Shown here piece after piece: positions 45,592 to 54,635 of a stretch of 64,000 nucleotides of DNA. This DNA is from Leisingera aquaemixtae (lineage in GTDB: Bacteria; Pseudomonadota; Alphaproteobacteria; Rhodobacterales; Rhodobacteraceae). The translations under genes and the position numbers were made by a program. Below the pieces are notes generated by a model. That model searched no databases, was not told where the DNA came from, and saw only the letters and a list, made by a program, of their open reading frames with translations. The stretch spans positions 248,001-312,000 of the forward strand of contig NZ_JAHVJQ010000003.1 in NCBI RefSeq assembly GCF_019801145.1, read 5' to 3'. Position 1 is the stretch's first letter; every line of letters starts with the position of its first letter.

Positions 45592-45629
45592 CTGGTAATT
45601 CTTGAAACAGGGCCTTGCAGGCTGGGCGG

Positions 45630-46505
45630 TTACTCCGCCGCTTCCAGCTTGTCCTGGGTGCGGGTGTCGAAGTCGCTGGCGTCATGGCGCTCGTGCAGCT
45701 GGAACGCCGGATCGCCGGAGGTGCGGTTCACCATGCGGCCGCGCTGCACCGCCGGGCGGGCGTCGATGGCCTTGGCCCAGCGGACCACGTTCTTGTAGCT
45801 GGCCGCATCCAGGAACTCGGCCGCGTCGCCGTAGTTGCGGCCCAGAACCAGCTGGCCGTACCAGGGCCAGATGGCGATATCGGCGATGGTGTATTCGTCG
45901 CCTGCGATGAACTCGCGCTCCGCCAGCTGCCGGTCCAGCACATCCAGCTGGCGCTTGGTTTCCATCGTGAAACGGTCGATCGGATACTGGAATTTCTCCG
46001 GTGCATAGGCATAGAAGTGGCCGAAACCGCCGCCCAGGTAGGGCGCGCTGCCCATCTGCCAGAACAGCCAGTTCAGGGTCTCGGTGCGGGCCGCGCCCTC
46101 CTTGGGCAGGAAGGCCCCGAACTTCTCCGCCAGATGCAGCAGGATCGAGCCGCTCTCGAACACCCGCACCGGCTCTGCGCCGCTGAGGTCCAGAAGGGCC
46201 GGGATTTTGGAGTTCGGGTTCACCTCGACAAAGCCGGAGCCGAACTGGTCGCCGTCACCGATCTGGATCAGCCAGGCGTCATACTCGGCGTCTGCGTGGC
46301 CCGCTGCCAGCAGCTCCTCGAACATCACGGTGACTTTCACCCCGTTCGGGGTCGCCAGAGAGTAGAGCTGGAAGGGGTGCTTGCCCGCGGGCAGGTCCTT
46401 GTCATGGGTCGCACCGGCGATGGGGCGGTTGATCGAGGCGAACTCGCCGCCGTTGGCTTGTTCCCATTTCCAGACTTTCGGCGGGGTGTAGGGGGTGTCG
46501 CTCAT
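45630..46505 (-). CDS. yghU: Glutathione-dependent disulfide-bond oxidoreductase (YghU type)
   Basis: 291 residues, Nu-class glutathione transferase. The N-terminal thioredoxin-like part starts after about residue 45 (HPFQLYSLATPNGVKVTVMF), with NPNSKIPALLD and ESGSILLHLAEKFG binding glutathione. The helical C-domain ends with KAIDARPAVQRGRMVN. E. coli YghU reduces disulfides with two bound glutathiones. Start at 46505, matching the family N-terminus SDTPYTPPKVW. It stands alone. Confidence 0.94.
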   Translation of the reverse strand: MSDTPYTPPKVWKWEQANGGEFASINRPIAGATHDKDLPAGKHPFQLYSLATPNGVKVTVMFEELLAAGHADAEYDAWLIQIGDGDQFGSGFVEVNPNSKIPALLDLSGAEPVRVFESGSILLHLAEKFGAFLPKEGAARTETLNWLFWQMGSAPYLGGGFGHFYAYAPEKFQYPIDRFTMETKRQLDVLDRQLAEREFIAGDEYTIADIAIWPWYGQLVLGRNYGDAAEFLDAASYKNVVRWAKAIDARPAVQRGRMVNRTSGDPAFQLHERHDASDFDTRTQDKLEAAE

Positions 46506-46777
46506 CTGTCGGCCTTGTCCTGATTGTTTCCTGTTCACGGGCAATCGCACGCGCTGCGGCGATCGGCTCCGGCTGAGATAAGGGGTTATTTGCAAATTCC
46601 AATGACTGGAAGGTCTGCGCGCGGAAATTTTACAATCCGCTCACATCCTCTCGTCCCCGGACACAGAGCCGTGAGCCCCCCTTCGCATTTGCCGCCGGGG
46701 CGGTAATGTCAGTGCCGAGGCCGGTGCCGCGAGCCGGTGCCCCATTTGAAGCGATCACCGATGAAAGGGACGATCCC

Positions 46778-47296
46778 ATGAAGCGTATTGCATTTGCTGC
46801 TGCGGCGGCGCTGTCCTTTGCCCTGCCGGCCTTTGCCGGCGAACAGTATGTCGACGGCACCGGTTACGCGGTTTCCGGCTATGACGTGGTGGCCTACCGC
46901 AGCCTTGAGATGAACCCGGTCGGCACGCCGCAGACCGCGCCGGTCCGGGGCAGCACCGCATTCACCGCCGACTACAACGGCGCCACCTGGGCGTTCTCCA
47001 CTGCTGAAAACCGCGACGCGTTCCTGGAAAACCCGGCCTATTACGCGCCGCAGTATGACGGCCACTGCGCCTATGGCGTGTCCAAGGGCGGCAAGGTGCC
47101 GGCCAACCCGAACCTGTGGCGCATCGTCGACGACAAGCTCTATCTGAACATCACCGACGTGGTGGTCGGCTTCTGGGAGGAAGACATTCCCGGCAACATC
47201 ACCCTGGCCGAGGGCAACTGGCCGGGGATCGAGCCCAAGGCAGCCTCCGACAGCGTGATCCCGAAATTCACCTCCGAAGGCCCGGTCACCAACTGA
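46778..47296 (+). CDS. Exported YHS-domain protein
   Basis: 172 residues. Signal peptide MKRIAFAAAAALSFALPAFA with AFA cleavage site, then a YHS-like domain: GYAVSGYDVVAYRSLE, FTADYNGATWAFSTAENRDA and YGVSKGGKVPANPNLW. YHS domains are often metal-associated, and exported single-domain forms of unknown function are frequent in marine proteobacteria. AAAGGGA precedes the ATG. Confidence 0.88.
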   Translation: MKRIAFAAAAALSFALPAFAGEQYVDGTGYAVSGYDVVAYRSLEMNPVGTPQTAPVRGSTAFTADYNGATWAFSTAENRDAFLENPAYYAPQYDGHCAYGVSKGGKVPANPNLWRIVDDKLYLNITDVVVGFWEEDIPGNITLAEGNWPGIEPKAASDSVIPKFTSEGPVTN

Positions 47297-47382
47297 CGGC
47301 CGCAAATCCGCAGCGCCGCTCCCGGTCCGTCAGAGGGCCGGGGGCGGCGTATTCCATCAGAAAGGCCGGCTGTGCCGCCCTG

Positions 47383-47778
47383 TCAGTTGCTGATCATCAG
47401 CGGCTTGCCAGACTCGCCGACCTGGAAAACAACGATCTTGGCCCGCTCCGTGGTGCTGGCGTTTGAGCCGATCATGCTGATGTTCGGCCTTTCATAAAAC
47501 GCTTCGCCGGCGCTGTATTCGACAGGGTCTTCCCCGTCGACATCAATCTTCACCGTGCCCTCGATCACATAGACGAAGACGTGCCCCGGATGGTAATGGT
47601 GCTCGGTTTCCCAGTCTGGGTCCACGTCGAAGACAACGATATTGGCTTCGGTTCCGGGCATGCCTTCCAGCTCAGTCTTCAGAACCGGTTCCGATACGGT
47701 GTCCGCTGATGCCGGAGCAAGAGACAGGGCAATCGCTGCGCCAAGAGCGGCGCAGGCCGCGGATGCTGTGCGTTTCAT
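47383..47778 (-). CDS. Exported cupin-domain protein
   Basis: 131 residues. Signal peptide of about 25 residues ending in ASA, then a single cupin barrel. EHHYHPGHVFVYVIEGTVKI supplies the His-x-His metal ligands and Glu, and AGEAFYERPN and SNASTTERAKIVVFQ the second motif. Likely periplasmic. Substrate or ligand unknown. GAGGAGG precedes the ATG. It converges with the YHS gene. Confidence 0.87.
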   Translation of the reverse strand: MKRTASAACAALGAAIALSLAPASADTVSEPVLKTELEGMPGTEANIVVFDVDPDWETEHHYHPGHVFVYVIEGTVKIDVDGEDPVEYSAGEAFYERPNISMIGSNASTTERAKIVVFQVGESGKPLMISN

Positions 47779-47891
47779 GTTGGCCTCCTCGCTGAGTCAG
47801 GCCCGCCGCCGCCAGGGCAGCGGCGGACTCCGCTATCATACACATTTTTGCATGTTTCCGGGAGGCAGAGAGGCCGGCAGCCGCCGGACAG

Positions 47892-47917
47892 AAAAAAGGC
47901 GCCCTTGCGGACGCCTT
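47892..47917 (-). terminator. Terminator after gcrA
   Basis: On the minus strand AAGGCGTCC, loop GCAA, GGGCGCCTT (one G-U pair), then TTTT. Confidence 0.8.
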
Positions 47918-47942
47918 CAATTCTTCAATTGCCGGGCTGGGC

Positions 47943-48536
47943 TCAGCGGCGGCGGTCGCGGCGCGAGGACATCGGCTGGAACGCCACGCCCACATGCGCC
48001 TCGCAATAGGGCTTGCCCTGCTGGGCGGGCAGGCCGCAGAACCAGAAGTCCTCGGTCGCGGGGTCGCCGACCGGCCATTTGCAGGTGCGCTCGGTCAGCT
48101 CCATCAGGCCCAGCTTCTTGGCCTTCTTCTCGATCTCATTGACCTTGGCCAGCGCCTCGGGGCTGATTTCATTGGCCGAGGGCTGCGGCGGCAGCGGCTG
48201 GCCGGCCGGGATGATCTGGCGGCGTGCCGGGGTTGCGGGCTTGGCGTCCGCGGACGGCTGGGCCGCGGCCGGGCGCGCCGGTTCGGTTTTGGGCTGCGGC
48301 TTGGGCTTGGCGGCGGCGGGTTTCGGCGCGGCGGCCGCGGGGGCTGCTGCGGGCTTTTCCTTGGGCTCGGCAGCCTTGGCGCCGCCGCTGTTGCGGTTGG
48401 ACAGGCCGAGGCGGTGCACCTTGCCGATCACGGCGTTGCGGGTGACGCCGCCCAGTTCCTTGGCGATCTGGCTGGCCGACTGGCCCTCGCCCCACATTTT
48501 CTTGAGCAGTTCGACGCGCTCGTCTGTCCAGGACAT
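47943..48536 (-). CDS. gcrA: Cell-cycle regulator GcrA
   Basis: 197 residues. The N-terminal DNA-binding domain MSWTDERVELLKKMWGEGQS and GVTRNAVIGKVHRLGLSNR is nearly canonical. A long Ala/Pro/Lys-rich linker (about 50-125) follows, and a C-terminal part with CKWPVGDPATEDFWFCG and Cys/His pairs that contacts sigma-70. In Caulobacter GcrA works with CcrM methylation at GANTC sites. Start at 48536, the family start; AAAGG stands ahead. Confidence 0.95.
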   Translation of the reverse strand: MSWTDERVELLKKMWGEGQSASQIAKELGGVTRNAVIGKVHRLGLSNRNSGGAKAAEPKEKPAAAPAAAAPKPAAAKPKPQPKTEPARPAAAQPSADAKPATPARRQIIPAGQPLPPQPSANEISPEALAKVNEIEKKAKKLGLMELTERTCKWPVGDPATEDFWFCGLPAQQGKPYCEAHVGVAFQPMSSRRDRRR

Positions 48537-48697
48537 CTGTTGCCTTTCCAAGCTAATAGCGGCCCCAGGGGTTCTGCGGCCGCCATCATATTCCGTGTGA
48601 TCGCCCTATTCTAATCACTGCGGGCGGAGTTACAAGGCATCTTGCGCCTATTGGCCCAGCCGTTATGCAGTCCCGGCAAGGAAATGCAGGGGGCAGC

Positions 48698-49510
48698 ATG
48701 GCAGATCAGGGCTATCAGGTCGAATTGGGCGCGCGCCGCTTCGGGCGGGTGAACTGGATGGGACTCAGGGCGCTGGCGTGGCGCGAGGTGCAGCGGTTCC
48801 TGGCGGTTTGGACCCAGACCCTGCTGGCGCCTCTGGTGACCGCGGCGCTGTTCCTGATGATCTTCAACATCGCCATCGGGCCGAAACGCGGCGACGTGAT
48901 GGGGGTGCCGTTCCTGACCTTCCTGGCGCCGGGTATCATGATGATGACGGTGATCCAGAATGCCTTTGCAAACACCTCATCCTCCATCGTTATTGCCAAG
49001 GTGCAGGGCAATATCGTCGACACGCTGATGCCGCCCCTGTCGGGGCTGGAGATCCTGCTGGGCTACCTGGCAGGCGCGGTGGCGCGCGGCACGCTGGTGG
49101 CGCTGGGCATCGGGCTGGGGCTGATGGCGGTCTTGCAGATCGTGCCCGCGCACCCGCTGACGGCGCTGGTGTTCATCGTGCTGGGCGCGGCGTTTCTGGG
49201 CGGCCTGGGCATCGTCGCCGGAGTGTTCGCCGAAAAGTTCGACCAGATGGCGGCGATCACCAATTTCATCGTGACGCCCCTGGCGTTCCTCTCGGGCACT
49301 TTCTATTCGGTGGAGGCGCTGCCGCCGGTTCTGAAAGTGATCTCGCATCTGAACCCGGTGTTCTACCTGATCGACGGGGTGCGATTCGGGGTGATCGGCA
49401 CCTCCGACAGCCCGCCCTTGCTGGGGCTGATGGTGTGCAGCAGCGCCACCTTTGCGGTCTGCCTGCTGGCCTGGGTGATGCTGCGAACCGGCTACCGGCT
49501 GAAACCCTGA
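48698..49510 (+). CDS. ABC-2 type transporter permease without adjacent ATPase
   Basis: 270 residues with six hydrophobic segments (about 25-50, 60-85, 110-135, 145-165, 170-195, 235-262). The pattern LAPGIMMMTVIQNAFANTSS and TPLAFLSGTFYSVEALPPVL is typical of the YadH/NodJ group of ABC-2 permeases. No ATP-binding gene lies on either side, so its partner is elsewhere. GGGGG-containing ribosome site. It is divergent from gcrA. Confidence 0.9.
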   Translation: MADQGYQVELGARRFGRVNWMGLRALAWREVQRFLAVWTQTLLAPLVTAALFLMIFNIAIGPKRGDVMGVPFLTFLAPGIMMMTVIQNAFANTSSSIVIAKVQGNIVDTLMPPLSGLEILLGYLAGAVARGTLVALGIGLGLMAVLQIVPAHPLTALVFIVLGAAFLGGLGIVAGVFAEKFDQMAAITNFIVTPLAFLSGTFYSVEALPPVLKVISHLNPVFYLIDGVRFGVIGTSDSPPLLGLMVCSSATFAVCLLAWVMLRTGYRLKP

Positions 49511-49528
49511 CCTGAAACCCCGACGCCG

Positions 49529-50767
49529 CTACTCTGCGGGCAGCGGATCCTCCGCGGGCTGAGGGGCCGCCTTTGTGCGCCCCAGCCGCGGATGCAGCTT
49601 GCCAGCCAGAAGCGCGGCATAGGCGGCGGCCGCGGCACCTGCCGCAAAGATCCCGGCCAGCGGCGACACCATCAGCACCAGCCAGGCAGCCCCCGGCGTC
49701 AGAATGCCGGAGATATCCCGGTAGCTGGAATAGACCGCCGACATCTCGGTGCGTTCGGAGGGTTTCACCGCCATCAGGAAGGGCAGCCCGCCGCAGATAT
49801 CCAAGAGGATCAGCGCCGCGGACCCCGCCATCAGCAGAGCCACCGATACCGCGGGCCAGCCCTGCAGCGCCGCCGCGGCACCGAAACAGGCCGCAACGGT
49901 CAGAAACCCCGTGCGCACGGCCAGCCGGATCGAATGCCGCTGCACCCAGCGCTGCAGCAGCGGCGCGCCGAACAGGCAGGCGTTGGTCACGGACAAGAGG
50001 ATGCCGCCCAGCTCCTGTCCCAGCCCCTTTTCGATGGCAAAGATCGGCAGGTAGACCACATAGATCCACCAGCCGGCCGAGCGGATCACCGCAAACAGAA
50101 AGCCGGTGATCAGCCGCGGCTGCTCCAGAAAGCGCGGCAGGTATTTCAACGGGTTGGAGGCCGGGCCGCGGGCACGGGCGATCTGCTTGCCGTTGCCCAT
50201 CCGCATCCACCAGAAGGCCGCCAGCATCATGAGCGCCGCCGCGGCAGAGATCAGGAAGGGTGCGGGCGCCCAGACCTCCAGCAGCAGCACGCCTGCCATC
50301 GGCCCGGCGGTCCAGCCAAGGGCCGAATAGAACATCCGCGAAGTCTCGCATTTGCCCAGCTCGACGCGGGAAATGTAGTCCAGCACATAGGCGTTGAAGC
50401 AGATGAAGGTGGTGACCGCCGCCACGGTGTTGAGCGCCAGCGCCGCCAGCACCGAGGCCGGGCTGCCCTCGACCGCCAGGGCTGCCGAGGCCACGAACAT
50501 CGCCGCACCCAGGGAGTAGGCCCAGCGGCGCGGCACCAGCCGGACCAGCGCGGGCACCATCAGCCCGGCCAGCAGCGACAGGATCCCGACCGCGAAATAG
50601 GAGGCCGAGACCAGCCCGGCATCCCCCAGCGCCCGGTACATGATCAGCGGAAACACCGAGATCAAAGTGCCGCGCACCACCGCCTCAAGCCCCGCCAGGA
50701 TGCCGAAATCCCTGACCGAGGGCACCGGCGCGTGGCGCAGCCATTCTGGAATCCGCCTCTCGTGCAT
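49529..50767 (-). CDS. MFS transporter
   Basis: 412 residues with about twelve transmembrane segments of the major facilitator type. It contains LVPRRWAYSLGAAMFVASAA in the loop 2-3 region and a hydrophilic central loop near residue 200. The substrate cannot be told. ACAGGAG precedes the ATG. It converges with the ABC-2 permease (18 bp gap). Confidence 0.87.
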   Translation of the reverse strand: MHERRIPEWLRHAPVPSVRDFGILAGLEAVVRGTLISVFPLIMYRALGDAGLVSASYFAVGILSLLAGLMVPALVRLVPRRWAYSLGAAMFVASAALAVEGSPASVLAALALNTVAAVTTFICFNAYVLDYISRVELGKCETSRMFYSALGWTAGPMAGVLLLEVWAPAPFLISAAAALMMLAAFWWMRMGNGKQIARARGPASNPLKYLPRFLEQPRLITGFLFAVIRSAGWWIYVVYLPIFAIEKGLGQELGGILLSVTNACLFGAPLLQRWVQRHSIRLAVRTGFLTVAACFGAAAALQGWPAVSVALLMAGSAALILLDICGGLPFLMAVKPSERTEMSAVYSSYRDISGILTPGAAWLVLMVSPLAGIFAAGAAAAAYAALLAGKLHPRLGRTKAAPQPAEDPLPAE

Positions 50768-50897
50768 CTGCGTGCTCCTGTCCTGCTTAGGTGCAGGGTG
50801 GCGCGCCGGGCAGGCGGAAATTGCCGGTTTTCGACCTCAGCGTCGCGGCTGGGCCAGTGTCGGAAAATAACTTTTCGTGAGCGGCGGCGGCCCGGGG

Positions 50898-51809
50898 CTA
50901 TTTTCCCGCGGTTGCCGCGCGGCCCGCGGGCGGCCGCACCCGGCCTTCGCGCCAGGCCAGAACGGCGGCGCCCGCCAGGATGATGCAGGCGCCGAGGAGG
51001 GAAATGGCATCCGGCACCACGCCAAAGCCGAGGAAATCGTAAAGCGCCGCAAACACCAGCGTGGCATAGCTGAACGGGGCGACAAAGGAGGCATCGGCCC
51101 GCGCCATGCCGTTGATGAAACAAGCCTGTGCGCAGGCCATCAAAAGCCCCAGCGCCGCAAGGGCTGCCCATTGCGCCGGGCTGGGCATCTGCCAGACCTG
51201 CAGCACCGCGCAGCTGGCAATCATCATGCCCAAAAGGTTGTTGAACCACAGCACCTGCAGCGGCCCTTCGCGGCCTGCGAGCTTCTTGATGAAAATCAGC
51301 TCCAGCCCCATCACCGCCGCCGCGCCCAGGGCCAGCAGCGCTGCGGGCTGGAAGCTGGCGGGCGTCGGCCTAAGCAGGATCATTGCCCCCATCATCGCAA
51401 TCAGCGCCGCGCCCCAGCGCCAGGGGCCGACGCGCTCACCCAGGAGCGGAATAGCCAGCAGCATGCCGAAGACCGGGTTCAGGAAGGTGATCGCGGTGGC
51501 ATCGGCCAGCGGAATATAGGCCACCGAGGCAAACATCAGCGTGACCCCGGCCCAGCCGAAGGTGGTGCGCCCGATGTGATAGCCCCAATGCGGGCGGATG
51601 AAGCGAGGGCGCAGGACCAGCACGGCGGTTGAAATCGCCATGAAGGCAAACAGGAAGCGCCCGTGGCTGATCTGCATCGGGTGCAGCGGCGCGCCCAGGC
51701 TCTCGGTTCCCAGCGCCTTGGCCATGAGCGTGGTGCCCGCAATGAATGTGGTTGCCGCCAGGATCAGGGCGGCGGCCAGGGCCGGGTTCTGCGGGGTGCT
51801 GCGCGTCAT
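50898..51809 (-). CDS. DMT-superfamily (EamA) transporter
   Basis: 303 residues, ten predicted transmembrane helices in two EamA halves (about 10-140 and 155-290). YIPLADATAITFLNPVFGML is the typical end of the first half and FSYATLVFAALYDFLGFG lies in the second. Drug/metabolite exporter of unknown substrate. Start at 51809 (MTRSTPQN); an upstream ATG in frame lacks a ribosome site. Confidence 0.88.
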   Translation of the reverse strand: MTRSTPQNPALAAALILAATTFIAGTTLMAKALGTESLGAPLHPMQISHGRFLFAFMAISTAVLVLRPRFIRPHWGYHIGRTTFGWAGVTLMFASVAYIPLADATAITFLNPVFGMLLAIPLLGERVGPWRWGAALIAMMGAMILLRPTPASFQPAALLALGAAAVMGLELIFIKKLAGREGPLQVLWFNNLLGMMIASCAVLQVWQMPSPAQWAALAALGLLMACAQACFINGMARADASFVAPFSYATLVFAALYDFLGFGVVPDAISLLGACIILAGAAVLAWREGRVRPPAGRAATAGK

Positions 51810-52238
51810 GGCTCCAGCGGTGCGGCAAGCCGCCGCGGGATGCAAGGGGAAAGGCTTCGGCAGCCGCCGTAATTAACCTCCAGGGCAGGGGCGCTGCCCC
51901 GCGGGCTTGGAGAAGGAGGGGCGCTGCCCCTCTTGGCCTGCGGCCAAATCACCCCGGAGTATTTCGCCAAAGGTGAAAGGGCCGGGCGGCGCATTGGCGG
52001 GGCAGGCTGCACAAAAGGGGTTTTCTTTCGCTAAAACCTCCACTATGGAACCCGCCTATGATCAAACGCGCATATACCACCATCTCGCGACGCCGACGCC
52101 GCCTGGCGTGACCGGCCCTTTGATCCCCTGTGCCTGCCGTGCAGCACATCCCCCATTCGAAATCCAATGATCCACCGTTGACCCAAGGCCAAGCTTACGT
52201 CACAGCTTTGGCTTCCACCTTTGAAAAGGATGATCCCG
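51810..52238. other. Gap between the DMT gene and argD with repeat elements
   Basis: No gene seen. Two copies of GGGGCGCTGCCCC lie at about 51886-51930, followed by GGCCTGCGGCC and CACCCCGGAGTATTT (about 51950). The last is related, in opposite orientation, to the AATACTTCCGGGG stretch between argD and argF. The argD promoter must lie in the last 150 bp, but no clear hexamers were identified. Confidence 0.55.
51945..51982 (+). repeat. CCCCGGAGTATTT repeat, copy upstream of argD
   Basis: CACCCCGGAGTATTTCGCCA continuing AAGGTGAAAG. Compared with the reverse complement of 53419-53451, it agrees at most positions: CCCCGGA, GTATTT, CAAAG, TGAA. It probably belongs to an intergenic repeat family of the group. 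Confidence 0.5.
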
Positions 52239-53414
52239 ATGATCCCGTCCGTTCTGCCGACCTACAACCGTGCACCGCTTGAGTTCGTCAAAGGCGAAGG
52301 CGCCTGGCTGACCGCGGCGGACGGGCGACGCTTTCTGGATCTGGGCTCCGGCATTGCGGTGAACGCGCTGGGCCATGCCCATCCGGCGCTGGTGGAGGCG
52401 CTGACCTCCCAGGCGCAGAACCTGTGGCATGTGTCCAACCTCTACCAGATCCCGCAGCAGCAGGCGCTGGCGGACAAGCTGGTGGAGCATACCTTTGCCG
52501 ACACCGTGTTCTTCACCAACTCGGGCACCGAAGCCTGCGAGCTGGCAGTGAAGATGGCGCGCAAGTATTTCTATGACAAGGGCCAGCCTGAGCGGGTGGA
52601 GATCATCACCTTCGACGGCTCCTTCCACGGCCGCTCGTCTGCCGGCATCGCCGCCGCGGGCTCCGAGAAGATGGTCAAGGGCTTCGGCCCGCTGCTGCCC
52701 GGTTTCGTGCATCTGACCTTCGGCGACCTGGACGGAGTGACCAATGCGATCTCGGAGAAGACCGCCGCGATCCTGATCGAACCGGTGCAGGGCGAGGGCG
52801 GCATCCGTCCGGTCCCGGATGCAGAGCTGAAGGCGCTGCGCCAGATCTGCGACGACAACGGCCTGTTGCTGATCCTGGATGAGGTGCAATGCGGCGTCGG
52901 ACGGACCGGGAAGCTGTTTGCCCATGAATGGGCGGGTATCACCCCGGACATCATGATGGTGGCCAAGGGCATCGGCGGCGGCTTCCCGCTGGGCGCGGTG
53001 CTGGCCACCGAGGATGCGGCCAGCGGCATGACCGCAGGCACCCACGGCTCCACCTACGGCGGCAACCCGTTGGGCTGCGCCGTGGGCTGCGCGGTGATGG
53101 ACCACATCGCCGATGACGCCTTCTTGGCCGAGGTGAACCGCAAGGCGGGCCTGCTGCGCCAGAAGCTGGAAGGGCTGGTGGCCGATCATCCGGAGGTCTT
53201 TGAAGAGGTGCGCGGCGCCGGCCTGATGCTGGGCCTCAAGTGCAAGGCGGTGAACGCCGATGTGGTGAAGGCCGGCTATGACAATGAGCTGATCACCGTC
53301 CCGGCTGCCGACAACGTGATCCGCCTGCTGCCGCCGCTGACCCTGACGGACGAGGACATCGCCGAGGCCGTCAGCCGCCTGGAAAAAACCGCCGCTCAGG
53401 TCGAAGCTGCCTGA
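52239..53414 (+). CDS. argD: Acetylornithine aminotransferase
   Basis: 391 residues, class III PLP-dependent aminotransferase; converts N-acetylglutamate semialdehyde to acetylornithine. [20 protein letters not shown] (about 92-111) binds PLP phosphate, [20 protein letters not shown] holds the PLP-ring Asp, and [19 protein letters not shown]-type sequence includes the catalytic Lys. ATG 52239 is preferred: GAAAAGGA stands 8 nt ahead, whereas the ATG at 52230 overlaps that site. Followed by argF after 79 bp. Confidence 0.94.
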   Translation: MIPSVLPTYNRAPLEFVKGEGAWLTAADGRRFLDLGSGIAVNALGHAHPALVEALTSQAQNLWHVSNLYQIPQQQALADKLVEHTFADTVFFTNSGTEACELAVKMARKYFYDKGQPERVEIITFDGSFHGRSSAGIAAAGSEKMVKGFGPLLPGFVHLTFGDLDGVTNAISEKTAAILIEPVQGEGGIRPVPDAELKALRQICDDNGLLLILDEVQCGVGRTGKLFAHEWAGITPDIMMVAKGIGGGFPLGAVLATEDAASGMTAGTHGSTYGGNPLGCAVGCAVMDHIADDAFLAEVNRKAGLLRQKLEGLVADHPEVFEEVRGAGLMLGLKCKAVNADVVKAGYDNELITVPAADNVIRLLPPLTLTDEDIAEAVSRLEKTAAQVEAA

Positions 53415-53418
53415 ACTT

Positions 53419-53451
53419 CATCTTTGCAAAAATACTTCCGGGGGTCCGGGG
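53419..53451 (-). repeat. CCCCGGAGTATTT-type repeat between argD and argF
   Basis: ATCTTTGCAAAAATACTTCC followed by GGGGGTCCGGGGGCAGGC. It is the reverse of the element upstream of argD and is followed by CCGGGGGCAGGCAGCCCCCGG, a hairpin. It separates the two arg genes and may affect relative expression. Confidence 0.5.
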
Positions 53452-53493
53452 GCAGGCAGCCCCCGGCCTTCGCCAGAACAAAGCGATACGACC

Positions 53494-54420
53494 ATGAACC
53501 ATTTCCTCGACATCCACAAAACCGACCCCGCAGACCTGCGCGCAATCATCGACCAGGCCAAAGCCACCAAGCAGGCGCGCCTCGGCCGCCCCAAGGCAGC
53601 GCTGGATGATGAACTGCCGCTGAAGGACCGGATGGTGGCGCTGATCTTCGAAAAACCCTCGACCCGGACCCGGGTCTCCTTTGACGTCGGCGTGCGCCAG
53701 ATGGGCGGCCAGACCATGGTGCTGTCGGGCAAGGACATGCAGCTGGGCCATGGCGAGACCATCGCCGACACCGCCCGGGTGCTCAGCCGCTATGTCGACA
53801 TGATCATGATCCGCACCTTTGACGAGACCGTGCTGACCGAGATGGCGGAATACTCGGACGTGCCGGTGATCAACGGCCTGACCGACCGCACCCACCCCTG
53901 CCAGATCATGGCCGACGTGCTGACCTACGAGGAGCACCGCGGCCCGATCAAGGGCAAGAAGGTGGTCTGGGCCGGCGACGGCAACAACGTCTGCGCCTCC
54001 TTCATCCACGCCGCCGGGCAGTTCGGCTTCGACCTCACCTTCACCGGCCCGGCGCAGCTGGACCCGGAGGAGGAGTTCATGGGGCTGGCGCGCAAGGCCG
54101 GTTCCAAGATCGTGGTTGAACGGGACGCGGCGAAAGCGGTGGAAGGCGCCGACCTGGTGGTCGCCGATACCTGGGTGTCGATGCACGACAGCCAGTCCTC
54201 CAAGGAGCGCCGCCACAACATGCTGCGCCCCTACCAGGTCAACGATGCGCTGATGGCGCATGCGAAGCCCGACGCGCTGTTCATGCACTGCCTGCCGGCC
54301 CACCGCGAGGAGGAGGTGACCTCTGCGGTGATGGACGGTCCGCAGTCGGTGATCTTTGACGAGGCAGAAAACCGCCTGCACGCGCAGAAGGCCGTCATGC
54401 GCTGGTGCCTCGGCGGCTGA
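53494..54420 (+). CDS. argF: Ornithine carbamoyltransferase
   Basis: 308 residues; joins carbamoyl phosphate and ornithine into citrulline. The carbamoyl-phosphate loop [20 protein letters not shown] (about 46-65), [11 protein letters not shown] (about 130) and the ornithine motif [12 protein letters not shown] (about 268) are all present. Its carbamoyl phosphate comes from CarAB; carB is in the same window. The ribosome site is weak, in keeping with translation from an argD-argF transcript. Confidence 0.96.
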   Translation: MNHFLDIHKTDPADLRAIIDQAKATKQARLGRPKAALDDELPLKDRMVALIFEKPSTRTRVSFDVGVRQMGGQTMVLSGKDMQLGHGETIADTARVLSRYVDMIMIRTFDETVLTEMAEYSDVPVINGLTDRTHPCQIMADVLTYEEHRGPIKGKKVVWAGDGNNVCASFIHAAGQFGFDLTFTGPAQLDPEEEFMGLARKAGSKIVVERDAAKAVEGADLVVADTWVSMHDSQSSKERRHNMLRPYQVNDALMAHAKPDALFMHCLPAHREEEVTSAVMDGPQSVIFDEAENRLHAQKAVMRWCLGG

Positions 54421-54486
54421 GCTGTTCTTTCCCGCGGCGGGGCGCTCCCGCCCGCCGCGGATCATTCCGGGGAATGACCCTTGCCA

Positions 54487-54519
54487 GTTGGGCGTGGCGC
54501 CGGGCCTTTGGCCCGGCGC
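54487..54519 (+). repeat. GTTGGGC-type palindromic repeat after argF
   Basis: GTTGGGCGTG leads into GCGCCGGGCC (54497-54506), loop TTT, GGCCCGGCGC (54510-54519), a perfect 10 bp stem. GTTGGGCRTGGCGCCG is shared with 27261. No T-run follows. Confidence 0.55.
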
Positions 54520-54635
54520 AGTGCGTTTGGCGCAGCCCGTCCGGTTTGGAACCCAACGGAAAAAGGGGATTGCACTGGCCCCGGCCGCGCCGCTCTGCCA
54601 GTCTGGCGCCTGTATTCGAGCGGGAGGAGATTTTC

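Noticed and set aside
47779-47942. Possible gene between the cupin and gcrA genes
   Set aside because: Apart from the gcrA terminator nothing convincing; frames there are short and lack ribosome sites.
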